This document shows, piece after piece, positions 42,112 to 51,277 of a stretch of 64,000 bases of DNA. Within the stretch, counting starts at the first letter, position 1. Each line of letters opens with the position of its first letter. The notes under the pieces were generated by a model. The model was not told where the DNA came from, did not search any database, and saw only the letters and a program-made list of their open reading frames with translations. Source of the stretch: CAWGET01 sp963821715. Lineage in GTDB: Bacteria; Bacteroidota; Ignavibacteria; Ignavibacteriales; Melioribacteraceae. The stretch is from assembly GCA_963821715.1 (NCBI GenBank), contig CAWGET010000001.1, positions 186,001 to 250,000 of the forward strand, given 5' to 3'. A program made the position numbers and the translations under genes.

Positions 42112-45100
42112 TTACTTTAAATATAACATTTTCTTTACGGAATTGAATGATTTGCCTTGAGACGATTGTGCCAAAATCTGATAAAAATAAATTCCACTCG
42201 CGATTCCTGCATTAGAATTGAGATGAATTGTTTTGGAATATTTCCCGGCTCGCAAATTTTCGCCCGCAATTACTTCCTGAATTAATTGTCCGTTTATATC
42301 GAAAATATTCAATCTCACATCCGATTCAAACGGAAGACCGAACTCAATTATTGTTGTCGGATTAAATGGATTAGGATAATTATTGGCGAGATAAAAATCA
42401 TCCGGAATAGAATTTTGGAAATTCAAATCTTTTACCGAAGTCACAAATTCAAAATTAGCTTTTATTTCTTCGTCATCTTTAACTTTGAAAGAAAAAGATG
42501 CATTGGAAGAAATCACCGAATCGCCGATTGTCCAGTTAATAAATGTATATCCTTCGTTCGGCGTTGCGATTAAATTCGCCATCTGATCATAATAGAAAAA
42601 TCCGCAACCGGAAGTAATTCCCGCTTCGTTCGGCTGCGGCGAGCAGGAAATTTTGTATTCTTCGCGCGAAAAGTGGGCGGTAAATATTCTGTTTTTATTT
42701 ATTTGAATACTGATAGTTTTATCATCCGAAATAGTTATTCCGTCTTCCGTCCATTTTTCGAACTTGTAACCGGCATTCGGCATGGCGGTTAAATTTGCCT
42801 GCTGGTTAAAATAGAAGAAGCCGCATCCGGATGTAATGCCTCCTTCAGGTGGAAGTGCTGAACAGTCGACAGAGAAAGTGATCTTAGAAAAATTAGCCTG
42901 AATATTTACTGGAGCGTTAACTGTAAATGTATATTCTCGTTCTGTCGAAACAGGTGTATCGTCAATTGTCCAGTTGACAAAAGACCACCCTTCATTAGGA
43001 ACCGCGTTTAAGGTAACAGATTTTCCATATTCAAAAATACCGCATCCATTTGTCATTCCTCCTTCCGAAGGAACCGAAGTGCAGGTTACTGTATGGGTCT
43101 CAAGAGAAAAATTTGCTTTTAGATTTCTGTTCCCTGTAACGGTAAAAGAATAATTTTCTTTTGTAGAAACCTCCACACCGTTCTCAGTCCAATTTACAAA
43201 ATCATAATTAGCTTTAGGAGAAGCGGTAAGTGTAATTTCCGTTCCGTATTTAAAAGTACCACAGCCCGAAGTAGTTCCGCCTTGACTTGGTTCTGATTCG
43301 CAATTGATCGAGTAGCTGTTTATTGAAAAATTTGCTGTCAGATTTCTCGGTCCGGTAACGTTGAAAGAATATTCATTATTTGTGGAAACAACGTTTCCGT
43401 TTTCAGTCCAGTTAACAAAGGACCAGCCTTGGTTAGGAAGTGCTTTCAAGATTGCTGTTTCGCCATATTCATATGCGCCGCAGCCTTCGGTTACTCCACC
43501 TTCTTCGGGATTAGCCGCGCAGATAATAGAATAGGAATTAATTTTGAAATTAGCAGTTAAATTTCTTGAGCCTCTAACGGTAAATTTGTAAGACCTTTCC
43601 GTTGAAACCACCGAACTACCTTCCATCCAATTAACAAAGCTCCATCCGGTTTTCGGAGCGGCGGTTACTGTCACTTCCTGATTAAATTTAAAAACACCGC
43701 ATCCGGAAGTCGATCCCCCTTGGGAAGGATTTGCCGAACAATCTATCGTGAATGATCTTTCGCTGAAATTGGCGATAAGATTTCTATAACGAGTAACTGT
43801 AAATTTATAATTTGCGTCGGACGAAACTACATTCCCGTTTTCAGTCCAGTTCAAAAAATTCCAGCCTTGGTCTGGTTTTGCACTTGCTGTAATTTCCTTG
43901 CCATAGTCGAATCTTCCGCATCCTTCCGTTGATCCGGCGGAAGAAGGATTCGCAGAACAGTCAACAGTGAATTTTTTTAATTTGAAATTCGCTGTCAGAT
44001 TTCTGTTCCCGTTAACAGGAAATGTAACGTTCCTTTCTGTGGAAATTACTTTTCCATCTTCCGTCCAGTTAACAAAATCGTATCCGTTGTTTGGGGTTGC
44101 TTTCAGACTAGCGGTTTCGCCGTAGAGATAACTTCTACAACCATCTGTAACTCCGCCGGCCGATGGATTTGCGGAGCAGTTTACAGAAAATGTTCGCAAA
44201 CGAAAGTTTGCCGTTAAACTACGGTTTTTTGTGACTGTGAAGGAATAATCTTTTTTGTCCGATATCTCATTACCGTTTTCAGTCCAGTTAACGAATTCCC
44301 ATCCGGCAACCGGCGAGGCTTTTAAATTTGCGGTTTCACCGAATTTATATTCCCGGCATCCTTCCGTTGATCCGGCGGAAGAAGGATCTGCAGAACAGTC
44401 GATAGTAAAATTTTTTAATTTGAAATTCGCAGTCAGATTTCTGTTTCCGTTAACCGGAAACGAAATATTCTTTTCTGAAGAAATGACATTTCCGCCTTCT
44501 GTCCAGTTTACAAAATCATAACCGGTGTTTGGGGTTGCTTTCAGATTAGCTGTTTCGCCATAAAGATAACTTCCGCAACCATCTGTAACTCCGCCTTGAG
44601 AAGGATCAGCCGAACAGTTTATAGTAAATGTTTGCGGTCGAAAGTTTGCTTTTAAATTCCGGTCCCTCGTAACGGTAAAAGAATAATTTTTTTGATTGGA
44701 AACCGTGAGCCCGTTTTCTATCCAATTTACAAATTCCCATCCGGCAGAAGGAGAGGCAGAAACATTCGCGGTTTCGCCGAATTTAAAATCTCCGCATCCC
44801 TGAGTGGTTCCGCCGTTTGTAGGATCGGCGGCGCAATTGACAGAATAAGTCAGCAGCCGGAATTCAGCGGTTAAATTTTTATCTCCGTCAATTGAAATTT
44901 CAATCGTTTCATTTTGTGAAGTGAAGGATCCATCCCATAAAATGAATTCGCTTCCTTCATCCGGCAAAGCAGAGATTGAAATCGTTGAACCGAGATCAAA
45001 TTTATCTTCGTAGGGGAGATTTTTATCTTTTCCGTCCACCCTTAATTTTCCGCTGCCGTCACCGGTTTTATTTACAGATAATTTAGCGGTGTTTTGAATA

Positions 45101-45561
45101 CTTACGGAGCCGTTGTTGAGTCTAGGAATCAGAAAAAATTCGCCCGGAAAATCAAAATAATCAAACCGCAATTCCGAAACATCGCCGTCTTTAACATCAT
45201 CTTTTACTTCAAAGTTCAGATACATCAAAGTACCGGCGCTGAAACTACTTGAACGTCCATAAGTAATAATCTCAATAAAATCTTTTCTCTTCTCCTGGTC
45301 GTAATTCCAGCCGGCCTCTCCCGTTAAAGTATTCGTAGTTTCAACTCCTAAAACTTTTAAAATATCTTTATTGAAATCGACTCTAAACCTTATTTCATCG
45401 ATACTATTTGAAATTTTCCCTATACTGAGGGGAATTTTAATCGTTTCGCTCTTCTTTGCCGTAACATTCGGAAGACTTACTGAAACCAACTGGGCGCTCA
45501 AATTAGCGGTTAGAATAAGATAAGCTGCGAAGAATAATATTTTTATTTTAAAATTTTTCAT
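42112..45561 (-). CDS. Giant secreted protein: cohesin-like domain, 12 InlB-type repeats, type IX secretion tail
   Basis: 1,149 residues. A signal peptide (about 1-23) precedes a cohesin-like beta domain (about 25-150; IRFRVDFNKDILKVLGV, MYLNFEVKDDVKDG). One degenerate repeat without cysteines follows, and then eleven tandem repeats of about 73 residues related to the InlB B-repeat (Listeria-Bacteroides repeat) family: GG-T-x-GCG, YGE, P-x-x-GxxFVNWTE and RNLTANF. Each of the eleven has an exact C-x12-C pair. The C-terminal 85 residues are a sorting domain (NNYPNPFNPTTIIEF). It is predicted to be exported by the type IX system as a long, disulfide-stiffened surface fibre or adhesin. It starts 11 nt after the PEGA gene, so it is in one operon with it. 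Confidence 0.9.
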   Translation of the reverse strand: MKNFKIKILFFAAYLILTANLSAQLVSVSLPNVTAKKSETIKIPLSIGKISNSIDEIRFRVDFNKDILKVLGVETTNTLTGEAGWNYDQEKRKDFIEIITYGRSSSFSAGTLMYLNFEVKDDVKDGDVSELRFDYFDFPGEFFLIPRLNNGSVSIQNTAKLSVNKTGDGSGKLRVDGKDKNLPYEDKFDLGSTISISALPDEGSEFILWDGSFTSQNETIEISIDGDKNLTAEFRLLTYSVNCAADPTNGGTTQGCGDFKFGETANVSASPSAGWEFVNWIENGLTVSNQKNYSFTVTRDRNLKANFRPQTFTINCSADPSQGGVTDGCGSYLYGETANLKATPNTGYDFVNWTEGGNVISSEKNISFPVNGNRNLTANFKLKNFTIDCSADPSSAGSTEGCREYKFGETANLKASPVAGWEFVNWTENGNEISDKKDYSFTVTKNRSLTANFRLRTFSVNCSANPSAGGVTDGCRSYLYGETASLKATPNNGYDFVNWTEDGKVISTERNVTFPVNGNRNLTANFKLKKFTVDCSANPSSAGSTEGCGRFDYGKEITASAKPDQGWNFLNWTENGNVVSSDANYKFTVTRYRNLIANFSERSFTIDCSANPSQGGSTSGCGVFKFNQEVTVTAAPKTGWSFVNWMEGSSVVSTERSYKFTVRGSRNLTANFKINSYSIICAANPEEGGVTEGCGAYEYGETAILKALPNQGWSFVNWTENGNVVSTNNEYSFNVTGPRNLTANFSINSYSINCESEPSQGGTTSGCGTFKYGTEITLTASPKANYDFVNWTENGVEVSTKENYSFTVTGNRNLKANFSLETHTVTCTSVPSEGGMTNGCGIFEYGKSVTLNAVPNEGWSFVNWTIDDTPVSTEREYTFTVNAPVNIQANFSKITFSVDCSALPPEGGITSGCGFFYFNQQANLTAMPNAGYKFEKWTEDGITISDDKTISIQINKNRIFTAHFSREEYKISCSPQPNEAGITSGCGFFYYDQMANLIATPNEGYTFINWTIGDSVISSNASFSFKVKDDEEIKANFEFVTSVKDLNFQNSIPDDFYLANNYPNPFNPTTIIEFGLPFESDVRLNIFDINGQLIQEVIAGENLRAGKYSKTIHLNSNAGIASGIYFYQILAQSSQGKSFNSVKKMLYLK
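44040..44640 (-). repeat. Internal two-repeat duplication in the giant protein gene
   Basis: Repeats 1-2 and 3-4 are more alike than other pairs. For example the stretch coding for YLYGETA occurs at about 44565 and again 438 nt away at about 44127 with few substitutions, which equals two 73-codon repeats. This points to a recent 438-nt unit duplication. Limits are approximate. Confidence 0.6.
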
Positions 45562-45572
45562 AGATATATGGA

Positions 45573-47048
45573 TTAAAGAACCAAGACTTGTTTTCTCAAT
45601 TCAAATTCTTCCTTAACACCGGCCGCTTTTGCTCCATAGAAGTTAATAATCCAAATGCCCGGAATTTTTTCCGGAAATGAAAAATCGACGGGAACATTCT
45701 TTCTTATTAACGAATTATTGAAATTCGAAGTCTGGAATTCATCTTCTGTCGGTTTTTTTATTTCAATCCTGTCAAGAAGAATATCTTGATTGAACCGGAA
45801 CGTAAAAATCAATTGTCCGAACTGGTTTGTGCGGTAACTTATCTGTGCGCCAACTGCGGGCAAGGTATCGGTCAACGCAATAAATCTAAATTCTCTGCTG
45901 TTCTGAAAGAGGAGTACTGTTGTAGTTGTATCGCGGAAGCCATCCAACTTAAGGGTTACGGCATAGAGTCCGCTTTCGAGATTGACAAGACTATCAGGAG
46001 TCAATTTTTCTGTAAATGTTTCATCAAGAAAAATTTGCGCTCCTTCGGGTTCGGAATTGAGAACGATCTTTCCGCCAGACGTTGTCTGACTTAAAGAAAT
46101 AAATAAAGAATTCGTTTCGCCTCTAAATACTTCAGCGCTGAATGTAGTATCTTTAAAACCTTGCAGTTTTAACGTAATATCATAGATTCCTTCTTCCAGA
46201 AGAGTTAATGTATCCGGAGATATTTTCCCGGTCAAAGAGTCGTTAAGGTAAATGCTCGCGCCGGCAGGTTCAGATTCAATAAATAAATTTCCTGTAATTT
46301 GCTCTAAATCAATTGAGTAAGAATTCGTTTGTTCCCTTAAAACCTCCGCAGTAAATGTTGTATCAGCATATCCTTCTAATTTTAAAGTTAATTCGTATTC
46401 TCCTTCAATAAGATTGGTGAGTGAATCGGGTGTAAATTTTTGCGTGGAAACGCCATCAAGATAAATTTCGGCTTCGGGCGGAGTGGACTGTATAAATAAA
46501 TTTCCGGTTGAATCTTCTTCTTCCAAAATAATTTTTTTTGAAGTTGTTTGATCTGCAAGCACACTTAGGGTAAATGTGGAATCATAATAGTTTTGAAGTT
46601 TGAGGGTTACAGAATAAATTCCAACCGGTAAATTACCTATGGAATCCGGAGTTACTTTCTCGGTATTGTTATTCTGAAGAAATATATTTGCACCTTCCGG
46701 TTCTGATTCCAAGAAGACCGAACCTCGGAAAATAACTTTTCTTAAGATTACATTTTTGGCTGTTGTTCGGTTATTATAAACATTTACAGTGAAGGTTGAA
46801 TCGTAAAACTCGTTCCTCTTAAGCGTAACTTCGTATGGTCCGCTTTCTAAACCTGAGATGCTGTCAGGCGTAAATTTATTAGTAGATTCACCGAGTAAAA
46901 ATATCTCCGCTCCATCCGGTTGTGAAGTAAGTTTAATTGTACCGGCGTTATTATCCTGTGGATTTACAACATGCTCATCCACGCACGATACAATAATAGC
47001 TGCTGCAAATAGCAGAAAAATTATTTTCTTAATATTCCTTGCCCTCAT
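45573..47048 (-). CDS. PEGA-repeat lipoprotein
   Basis: 491 residues. A lipoprotein signal (lipobox IVSC, Cys about 22) is followed by five PEGA domains of about 70 residues (about 35-385), each with the S-x-P-x-G/E-A-x-I-x-L core (LTSQPDGAEIFL, LESEPEGANIFL, IQSTPPEAEIYL, IESEPAGASIYL, LNSEPEGAQIFL) and a YEVTLK/FTPDS strand. About 100 residues of unassigned beta-rich sequence end the protein. PEGA domains are surface/S-layer-like beta modules of structural role. The ATG at 47048 is uncertain because GAGGGC, used elsewhere here as a ribosome-binding site, lies inside the first codons. Its neighbours are an OmpA protein upstream and the giant repeat protein downstream. Confidence 0.88.
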   Translation of the reverse strand: MRARNIKKIIFLLFAAAIIVSCVDEHVVNPQDNNAGTIKLTSQPDGAEIFLLGESTNKFTPDSISGLESGPYEVTLKRNEFYDSTFTVNVYNNRTTAKNVILRKVIFRGSVFLESEPEGANIFLQNNNTEKVTPDSIGNLPVGIYSVTLKLQNYYDSTFTLSVLADQTTSKKIILEEEDSTGNLFIQSTPPEAEIYLDGVSTQKFTPDSLTNLIEGEYELTLKLEGYADTTFTAEVLREQTNSYSIDLEQITGNLFIESEPAGASIYLNDSLTGKISPDTLTLLEEGIYDITLKLQGFKDTTFSAEVFRGETNSLFISLSQTTSGGKIVLNSEPEGAQIFLDETFTEKLTPDSLVNLESGLYAVTLKLDGFRDTTTTVLLFQNSREFRFIALTDTLPAVGAQISYRTNQFGQLIFTFRFNQDILLDRIEIKKPTEDEFQTSNFNNSLIRKNVPVDFSFPEKIPGIWIINFYGAKAAGVKEEFELRKQVLVL

Positions 47049-47097
47049 AATATGAGTTAATATATAACCGTTTCAGGAAATTTTCAATTCAAAAATG

Positions 47098-48534
47098 CTA
47101 TTGAATTTTTACGATTACGATGCGCCGATTTCTCATTCTGCCATATTCGGTAGCGTTATCGGCAATTGGAAATTGACTTCCCACCCCGACGGCTTCTAAC
47201 CGCGAAGTTGAAATTCCCTGCTCAAGCAGATAATTGAAGACCGCGTTTGCCCTTAATTGTGAAATTCTTTGGATCTCATCTTCGTCACCAGCTGAATCCA
47301 TATGCGCTTCGATGCGCCATCTTGTACCGGGATAACTTTTTATTACTGACGCGATTCTGTTCAATTCACCGTAAGCCTCTCTTCTTATATTTGTACCGTC
47401 GGGAAGAAATGTTAAAGCTCCGTGAATAAAAAATTGATCCGGCGCTTCAGGTCTAATAGTATTTTGGCGGCGATTTCGTTCTTCGTCTGTTTCAGGGGCT
47501 ACATCCGGACAGCCGTCTCCGTCTTCAAAATTATTAAATATTTCCGGTTCATCCGGGCAACTGTCGTTCGCATCTAAAATCCCGTCTCCGTCATTATCGA
47601 TGTCGGGGCAGCCGTCTCCGTCTTCAAAACCATCATAATCTTCAGCTTCATTCATACATTGATCGAGTGAATCCAAAATTCCGTCGCCGTCGTTGTCGTA
47701 ATCGGGACAGCCGTCTTCATCTTCAAATCCATCAAAATCCTCTGCCTCATTCGGGCACTCGTCAAATGAATCCCGGATATTATCGAAATCATTATCAAGG
47801 TCGGGACAGCCGTCTTCATCCTCAAAGCCGTCAAAATCTTCCGCTGCTTCCGGACACTCATCTTCCGAATCCAAAATCTGATCATTGTCGGTATCTTTTT
47901 TCAGGAAAAAATTAATAGAAATTCCTGCTAAGACAGAGAAATAAAAATCGTCATACTTTCCTATCTCGATATTGTCTATAAGATCATTTTGGTTGAAATG
48001 AACGCCTGCTTCAAAATTAAAATTTACTCTTTTATTTATTGGGATGATTAGCCCGGTCTTGAGATCGATGATAATGCTGTTCTGATTGTCGGAACTCGTT
48101 AGGCCGTTAGTTTTTGAATCCATAAAGGAATAAGAAACGCCCGCCTTCGCAAAAGGAATAAGTTTTTCGCTGATCGGATAAGAAACAATGCCGTTAAAAC
48201 CAAACTTAAAAAACGAAGCATTATATTCATCTAGAAGAAGATTATTTTCACTTTCGCTGAGAGAATTTTTTGCGATTGAAATTCCGATTCCCGGAAGAAA
48301 TTTATTGGTAGCTCTAAAAAAATAATTCGCCTGAAGATTTAGACCGAAACCGGAATTTGGATTTATGTAATCGGTCATTCCTAAAAGCAAACCTGATTCT
48401 ATTCCCAGATTTACTGAATGAGAAAGAGGGTGAACAAGTTGGGAGGAGGATTGGGTTTTTACCAAATGCGGACTAAACAAAATAACGGCTGTTATTAATT
48501 TGGCAATAATGGAGATTTTAATATTTTTTTTCAT
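47098..48534 (-). CDS. OmpA-family protein with TSP3 repeats, second copy type
   Basis: 478 residues: signal peptide, a barrel-like N-terminal domain (about 30-215), four TSP3 repeats (about 220-345; DNDGDGILDSLDQCMNEAED type, richer in acidic residues than those of the protein at 5129) and an OmpA peptidoglycan-binding domain (about 370-478; IEAHMDSAGDEDEIQRISQL and GRMRNRRIVIVKIQ). It probably anchors the co-encoded PEGA and repeat proteins to the envelope. It lies 49 nt upstream of the PEGA gene. Confidence 0.92.
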   Translation of the reverse strand: MKKNIKISIIAKLITAVILFSPHLVKTQSSSQLVHPLSHSVNLGIESGLLLGMTDYINPNSGFGLNLQANYFFRATNKFLPGIGISIAKNSLSESENNLLLDEYNASFFKFGFNGIVSYPISEKLIPFAKAGVSYSFMDSKTNGLTSSDNQNSIIIDLKTGLIIPINKRVNFNFEAGVHFNQNDLIDNIEIGKYDDFYFSVLAGISINFFLKKDTDNDQILDSEDECPEAAEDFDGFEDEDGCPDLDNDFDNIRDSFDECPNEAEDFDGFEDEDGCPDYDNDGDGILDSLDQCMNEAEDYDGFEDGDGCPDIDNDGDGILDANDSCPDEPEIFNNFEDGDGCPDVAPETDEERNRRQNTIRPEAPDQFFIHGALTFLPDGTNIRREAYGELNRIASVIKSYPGTRWRIEAHMDSAGDEDEIQRISQLRANAVFNYLLEQGISTSRLEAVGVGSQFPIADNATEYGRMRNRRIVIVKIQ

Positions 48535-48641
48535 TTACTCAGAAATTATTTAGCCCTCAAATCCGAATATAAAAAAAATATAACATATAACCACTATTTC
48601 TATTTTGAAGCAAACGAAGATGTTGTTGAAGAATTGCTAAG

Positions 48642-49814
48642 TCAGCTTTCCTTAACCGGTATATTTTCCGCGTTCATTTTTTCGAGGAATTGGAATATTC
48701 TGCCTTCAGCTCTAAGCTGCTGTATCTGTACGAAATCGAAAAACGGAAGTTGTGAAAAAGAATTAGCGATGTAAACCGCATCCGAAGCGGTAGTATTATG
48801 CTGTTCTCTGGGCGGATCGTGGTGAAACGCAACACCTTCTACAATAAAATCCGGCAAGCCCCATAATCCTAATATATATGCTCCAAGTTCCGCGTGACTC
48901 GTTTGGTAGAGTTCATATTCCGCCTGCTGCCATCCATAATTTTCATGTTCTATTAATTCGTTCACATTTTTTAAGTAACCAGGAACCTCGAGAAATACAA
49001 GTTTGCCGAGATCGTGAAGAAGTCCAGCTATGTATGCCTCGTCGGCTTCTTTTTGATTCTGGGTTTCGAGAAGTATATAATCGCGTGCGTAAGTGGCAAC
49101 CTTCAAACTATGATTCCACAGTTCGGTAACGGAAAAATCTGCGTTTTTATTGTATGATGAAAAAACTTTTGCGAACAGCACAAGCGATTTAACTACTTCC
49201 AATCCCAGATAATTAATTGCTTGAACAGGGTTGGAAATTTTTTGAGGAATTCTGAAAAAAGCTGAGTTAACCATTTGCAGAATCTTCGCTGTCATTGTTA
49301 TATCCCTGGCAATAATTTCGCCGATATTGCGCATTGAAATATTTTGCTTTGACATTTCTTCTTCAAGACGTAAATAAAGATCCGGTAGGCTTGGAAGTTG
49401 TTCCAGTCCATTAACTATTTTCAGTACTTCTTCGTTTTTTACAAATCGTCTCAGATGAATAGTTTCGGCAATTTTGTTTTTTATTAGCTTCGGATTTGAA
49501 GATTTAATAAGTGTCTGATGCGCTAATCTTGCCGATGTTAAAGAGTTGCCGGAATTTGAATTTTCGGTTAGGAGTATTCTTATCAAAGAGGGATAATTCT
49601 CTTTAATTCTTTGGAGGAGCTGGGTTCCGTCCATTTTCTCCATTTCCAGACCGCTAATTAGAACTTCGATCTTCTCATTTTCGAGAATTTCATAAAGCTG
49701 TTCGTAACTTTCAGCTATAAGTAAATTCCAATCAGGGTCAAAATGCTTGGCTGTTTTTTTTATTATTTTTAATTCCGAAGGAATATCGTTTACTACGAGA
49801 ATATTTAATGACAT
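48642..49814 (-). CDS. HDOD protein with degenerate response-regulator receiver domain
   Basis: 390 residues. Residues about 1-120 have the receiver fold (NILVVNDIPSELK, EVLISGLEMEKMDG, IRILLTEN). However, the phospho-acceptor aspartate position is glycine (ISGLEM) and one of the two N-terminal acidic residues is Asn. Residues about 140-340 are an HDOD domain (LPSLPDLYLRLEEEM, ARDITMTAKILQMVNSAFF, NHSLKVATYARDY, GLLHDLGKLVFLEV). HDOD proteins act in signalling, often in motility or surface control. The lost phosphosite suggests a phosphorylation-independent regulator. It lies 107 nt before the OmpA-PEGA-repeat operon on the same strand. Confidence 0.9.
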   Translation of the reverse strand: MSLNILVVNDIPSELKIIKKTAKHFDPDWNLLIAESYEQLYEILENEKIEVLISGLEMEKMDGTQLLQRIKENYPSLIRILLTENSNSGNSLTSARLAHQTLIKSSNPKLIKNKIAETIHLRRFVKNEEVLKIVNGLEQLPSLPDLYLRLEEEMSKQNISMRNIGEIIARDITMTAKILQMVNSAFFRIPQKISNPVQAINYLGLEVVKSLVLFAKVFSSYNKNADFSVTELWNHSLKVATYARDYILLETQNQKEADEAYIAGLLHDLGKLVFLEVPGYLKNVNELIEHENYGWQQAEYELYQTSHAELGAYILGLWGLPDFIVEGVAFHHDPPREQHNTTASDAVYIANSFSQLPFFDFVQIQQLRAEGRIFQFLEKMNAENIPVKES

Positions 49815-50169
49815 AGCGCTCTAATAAAGATAGTTTATTTATATTATCGGATAGTAGTACAAAAAATTTAAAATTTGAATTTATTTTTTCCAAAAAATAA
49901 TTTAAGCTAAACTTCTTTAACTATTTTTATTCATTGCGCTTTCGCATTCTATTTAACTTTTTATTTTATGGATGGAGAGTCAAAAGAATTTTTTTTACCC
50001 CGAATCGCAACATCGATAATTTTTCACTTTGCTCGGCTGTAAATTTTACTGACATTTCTATTGAGTTACTCTGTCTTGAACTCATCCCCAGTTGTATTAT
50101 TGATTCTTATATAAAAGTTTTTTAATATTCATGAAATACTGTTTCTTAATAATCATTTAATTTAAAAAT
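49815..50169. other. Spacer between HDOD and AraC genes
   Basis: 355 nt, AT-rich, between divergent genes. Promoters in both directions are expected, but I found only near-matches (for example CCAAAAAATAAT, leftward, one base off the -7 box). No convincing gene; a 63-codon open frame on the plus strand has no ribosome-binding site. Confidence 0.4.
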
Positions 50170-50991
50170 ATGCCGCATTCAATAAATGTCAGACATATTT
50201 TTCCTGTCGCCGAATTAAGATCTTTTATAAGAAAGATCTCAGTTTTCGAATGCCTGCAAACGGTTGACTACATACAAAAACTAACTCCCAATCCGTATAA
50301 TTATCTTTCATATAATCATAAAGCCATTCCAATATCTAAATTTAGAAATAGAGTTTTTAAACCTAAAGAAAGATTGATGTTTACTGGAGTTAAGTTAGGG
50401 GAATTTTTTGTTGAATATAAAGGACCGCTGCTTCAAATTCTGGTTGAGTTTACGGCATCAGGATTCTACAATTTATTCCGCCAATCGCCTGTTCCCTTTG
50501 TAGATCATTTAATAAGAATGAATAAAATTGATCAGCAAAATGAAGTTGAGGCTCTGCAAAACTGTTTACAGAATTTGCGCAAAGTGGAGGATCAGGTTGA
50601 AAAAATTGAAGAATATCTATCTTCCAAAATAAGCGGCGTTCTACCGCCTGTAGAATATGTTGAGTCTGCTATCGAAATTCTTGAAAAGAAGAAAGGTGTT
50701 CTATTGATAAAAGATTTGGCAGACGAAGTAAACGTGAGCGAAAGACAATTAAACAGAAAGTTTAATCAAATCACGGGAATTCCGCCGAAAAAATTCTCTA
50801 AAATTCTGCAGCTTCATTTCCTGATTTCATTAATTTCCGAGGGAAAAACAATTCAAGATTTAACTTTTGAAGTTAATTTTTTTGATCGCCCCCACTTAAA
50901 TAACAGCTTTAAAAAATTAACCGGAATGACGCCGGTTCAATTTATACGCAGCGATAATTACTTAGCGTTTCAATATTATAAAAACTTATAA
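50170..50991 (+). CDS. AraC-family transcriptional regulator
   Basis: 273 residues. The N-terminal 150 residues form a ligand- or partner-binding domain like those of AraC proteins of Bacteroidota (VRHIFPVAELRSFIRKIS; LQILVEFTASGFYNLFRQSP). The C-terminal 100 residues contain the double helix-turn-helix, with IKDLADEVNVSERQLNRKFNQITGIPPKKFSKILQ, and a second helix pair in TFEVNFFDRPHLNNSFKKLTGMTPVQF. It lies directly upstream of the CpG-poor cargo region on the same strand and may control it. Confidence 0.9.
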   Translation: MPHSINVRHIFPVAELRSFIRKISVFECLQTVDYIQKLTPNPYNYLSYNHKAIPISKFRNRVFKPKERLMFTGVKLGEFFVEYKGPLLQILVEFTASGFYNLFRQSPVPFVDHLIRMNKIDQQNEVEALQNCLQNLRKVEDQVEKIEEYLSSKISGVLPPVEYVESAIEILEKKKGVLLIKDLADEVNVSERQLNRKFNQITGIPPKKFSKILQLHFLISLISEGKTIQDLTFEVNFFDRPHLNNSFKKLTGMTPVQFIRSDNYLAFQYYKNL

Positions 50992-51145
50992 GAATGTCCG
51001 TTTTTTACAAAGCAATAATTTTCTTTAAATCTTATATTTCATTCAAACTCTGAATATTCCTTTCCGTTTAGGTTTTATTCTCTTCTAATTTTTTGATTTC
51101 CTCAAAGTTATAACCATTCATCCGATCCTAAAAAGGAGGAGCTTT

Positions 51146-51256
51146 ATGAATGTTTAAATCCTTTTATATTTTGTCCCGCTGTTTTTACCTCGCCCGGATC
51201 TGTTGGCGGACGAGCTACTACAGGGCGTAATCGACAAATGTCCTAAAAGTAAATAA
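51146..51256 (+). pseudogene. Possible decayed or recoded small secreted peptide gene
   Basis: AAGGAGGAGCTTT precedes ATG at 51146, but the frame reads ATG-AAT-GTT-TAA. Beyond the TAA the same frame stays open for 32 codons with a signal-peptide-like start (ILLYFVPLFLPRPDLLADEL) to a TAA at 51254. A good ribosome-binding site, an export-like sequence and one early stop look like a small exported peptide gene with a nonsense mutation. A chance frame cannot be excluded at this size. Confidence 0.35.
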
Positions 51257-51277
51257 GATTAATTCAGAGGAGGAATT

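Noticed and set aside
42112..45561. Long tandem repeat as satellite DNA
   Set aside because: The whole stretch is one open frame with signal peptide and sorting tail; the repeats are protein modules.
47500..47900. Regular repeats that might be taken for CRISPR
   Set aside because: They are in-frame TSP3 protein repeats with period fixed by codons and no spacer structure. No CRISPR array or cas gene is present in the window.
49934..50125. 63-codon plus-strand frame between HDOD and AraC genes
   Set aside because: No start signal and no protein-like pattern.
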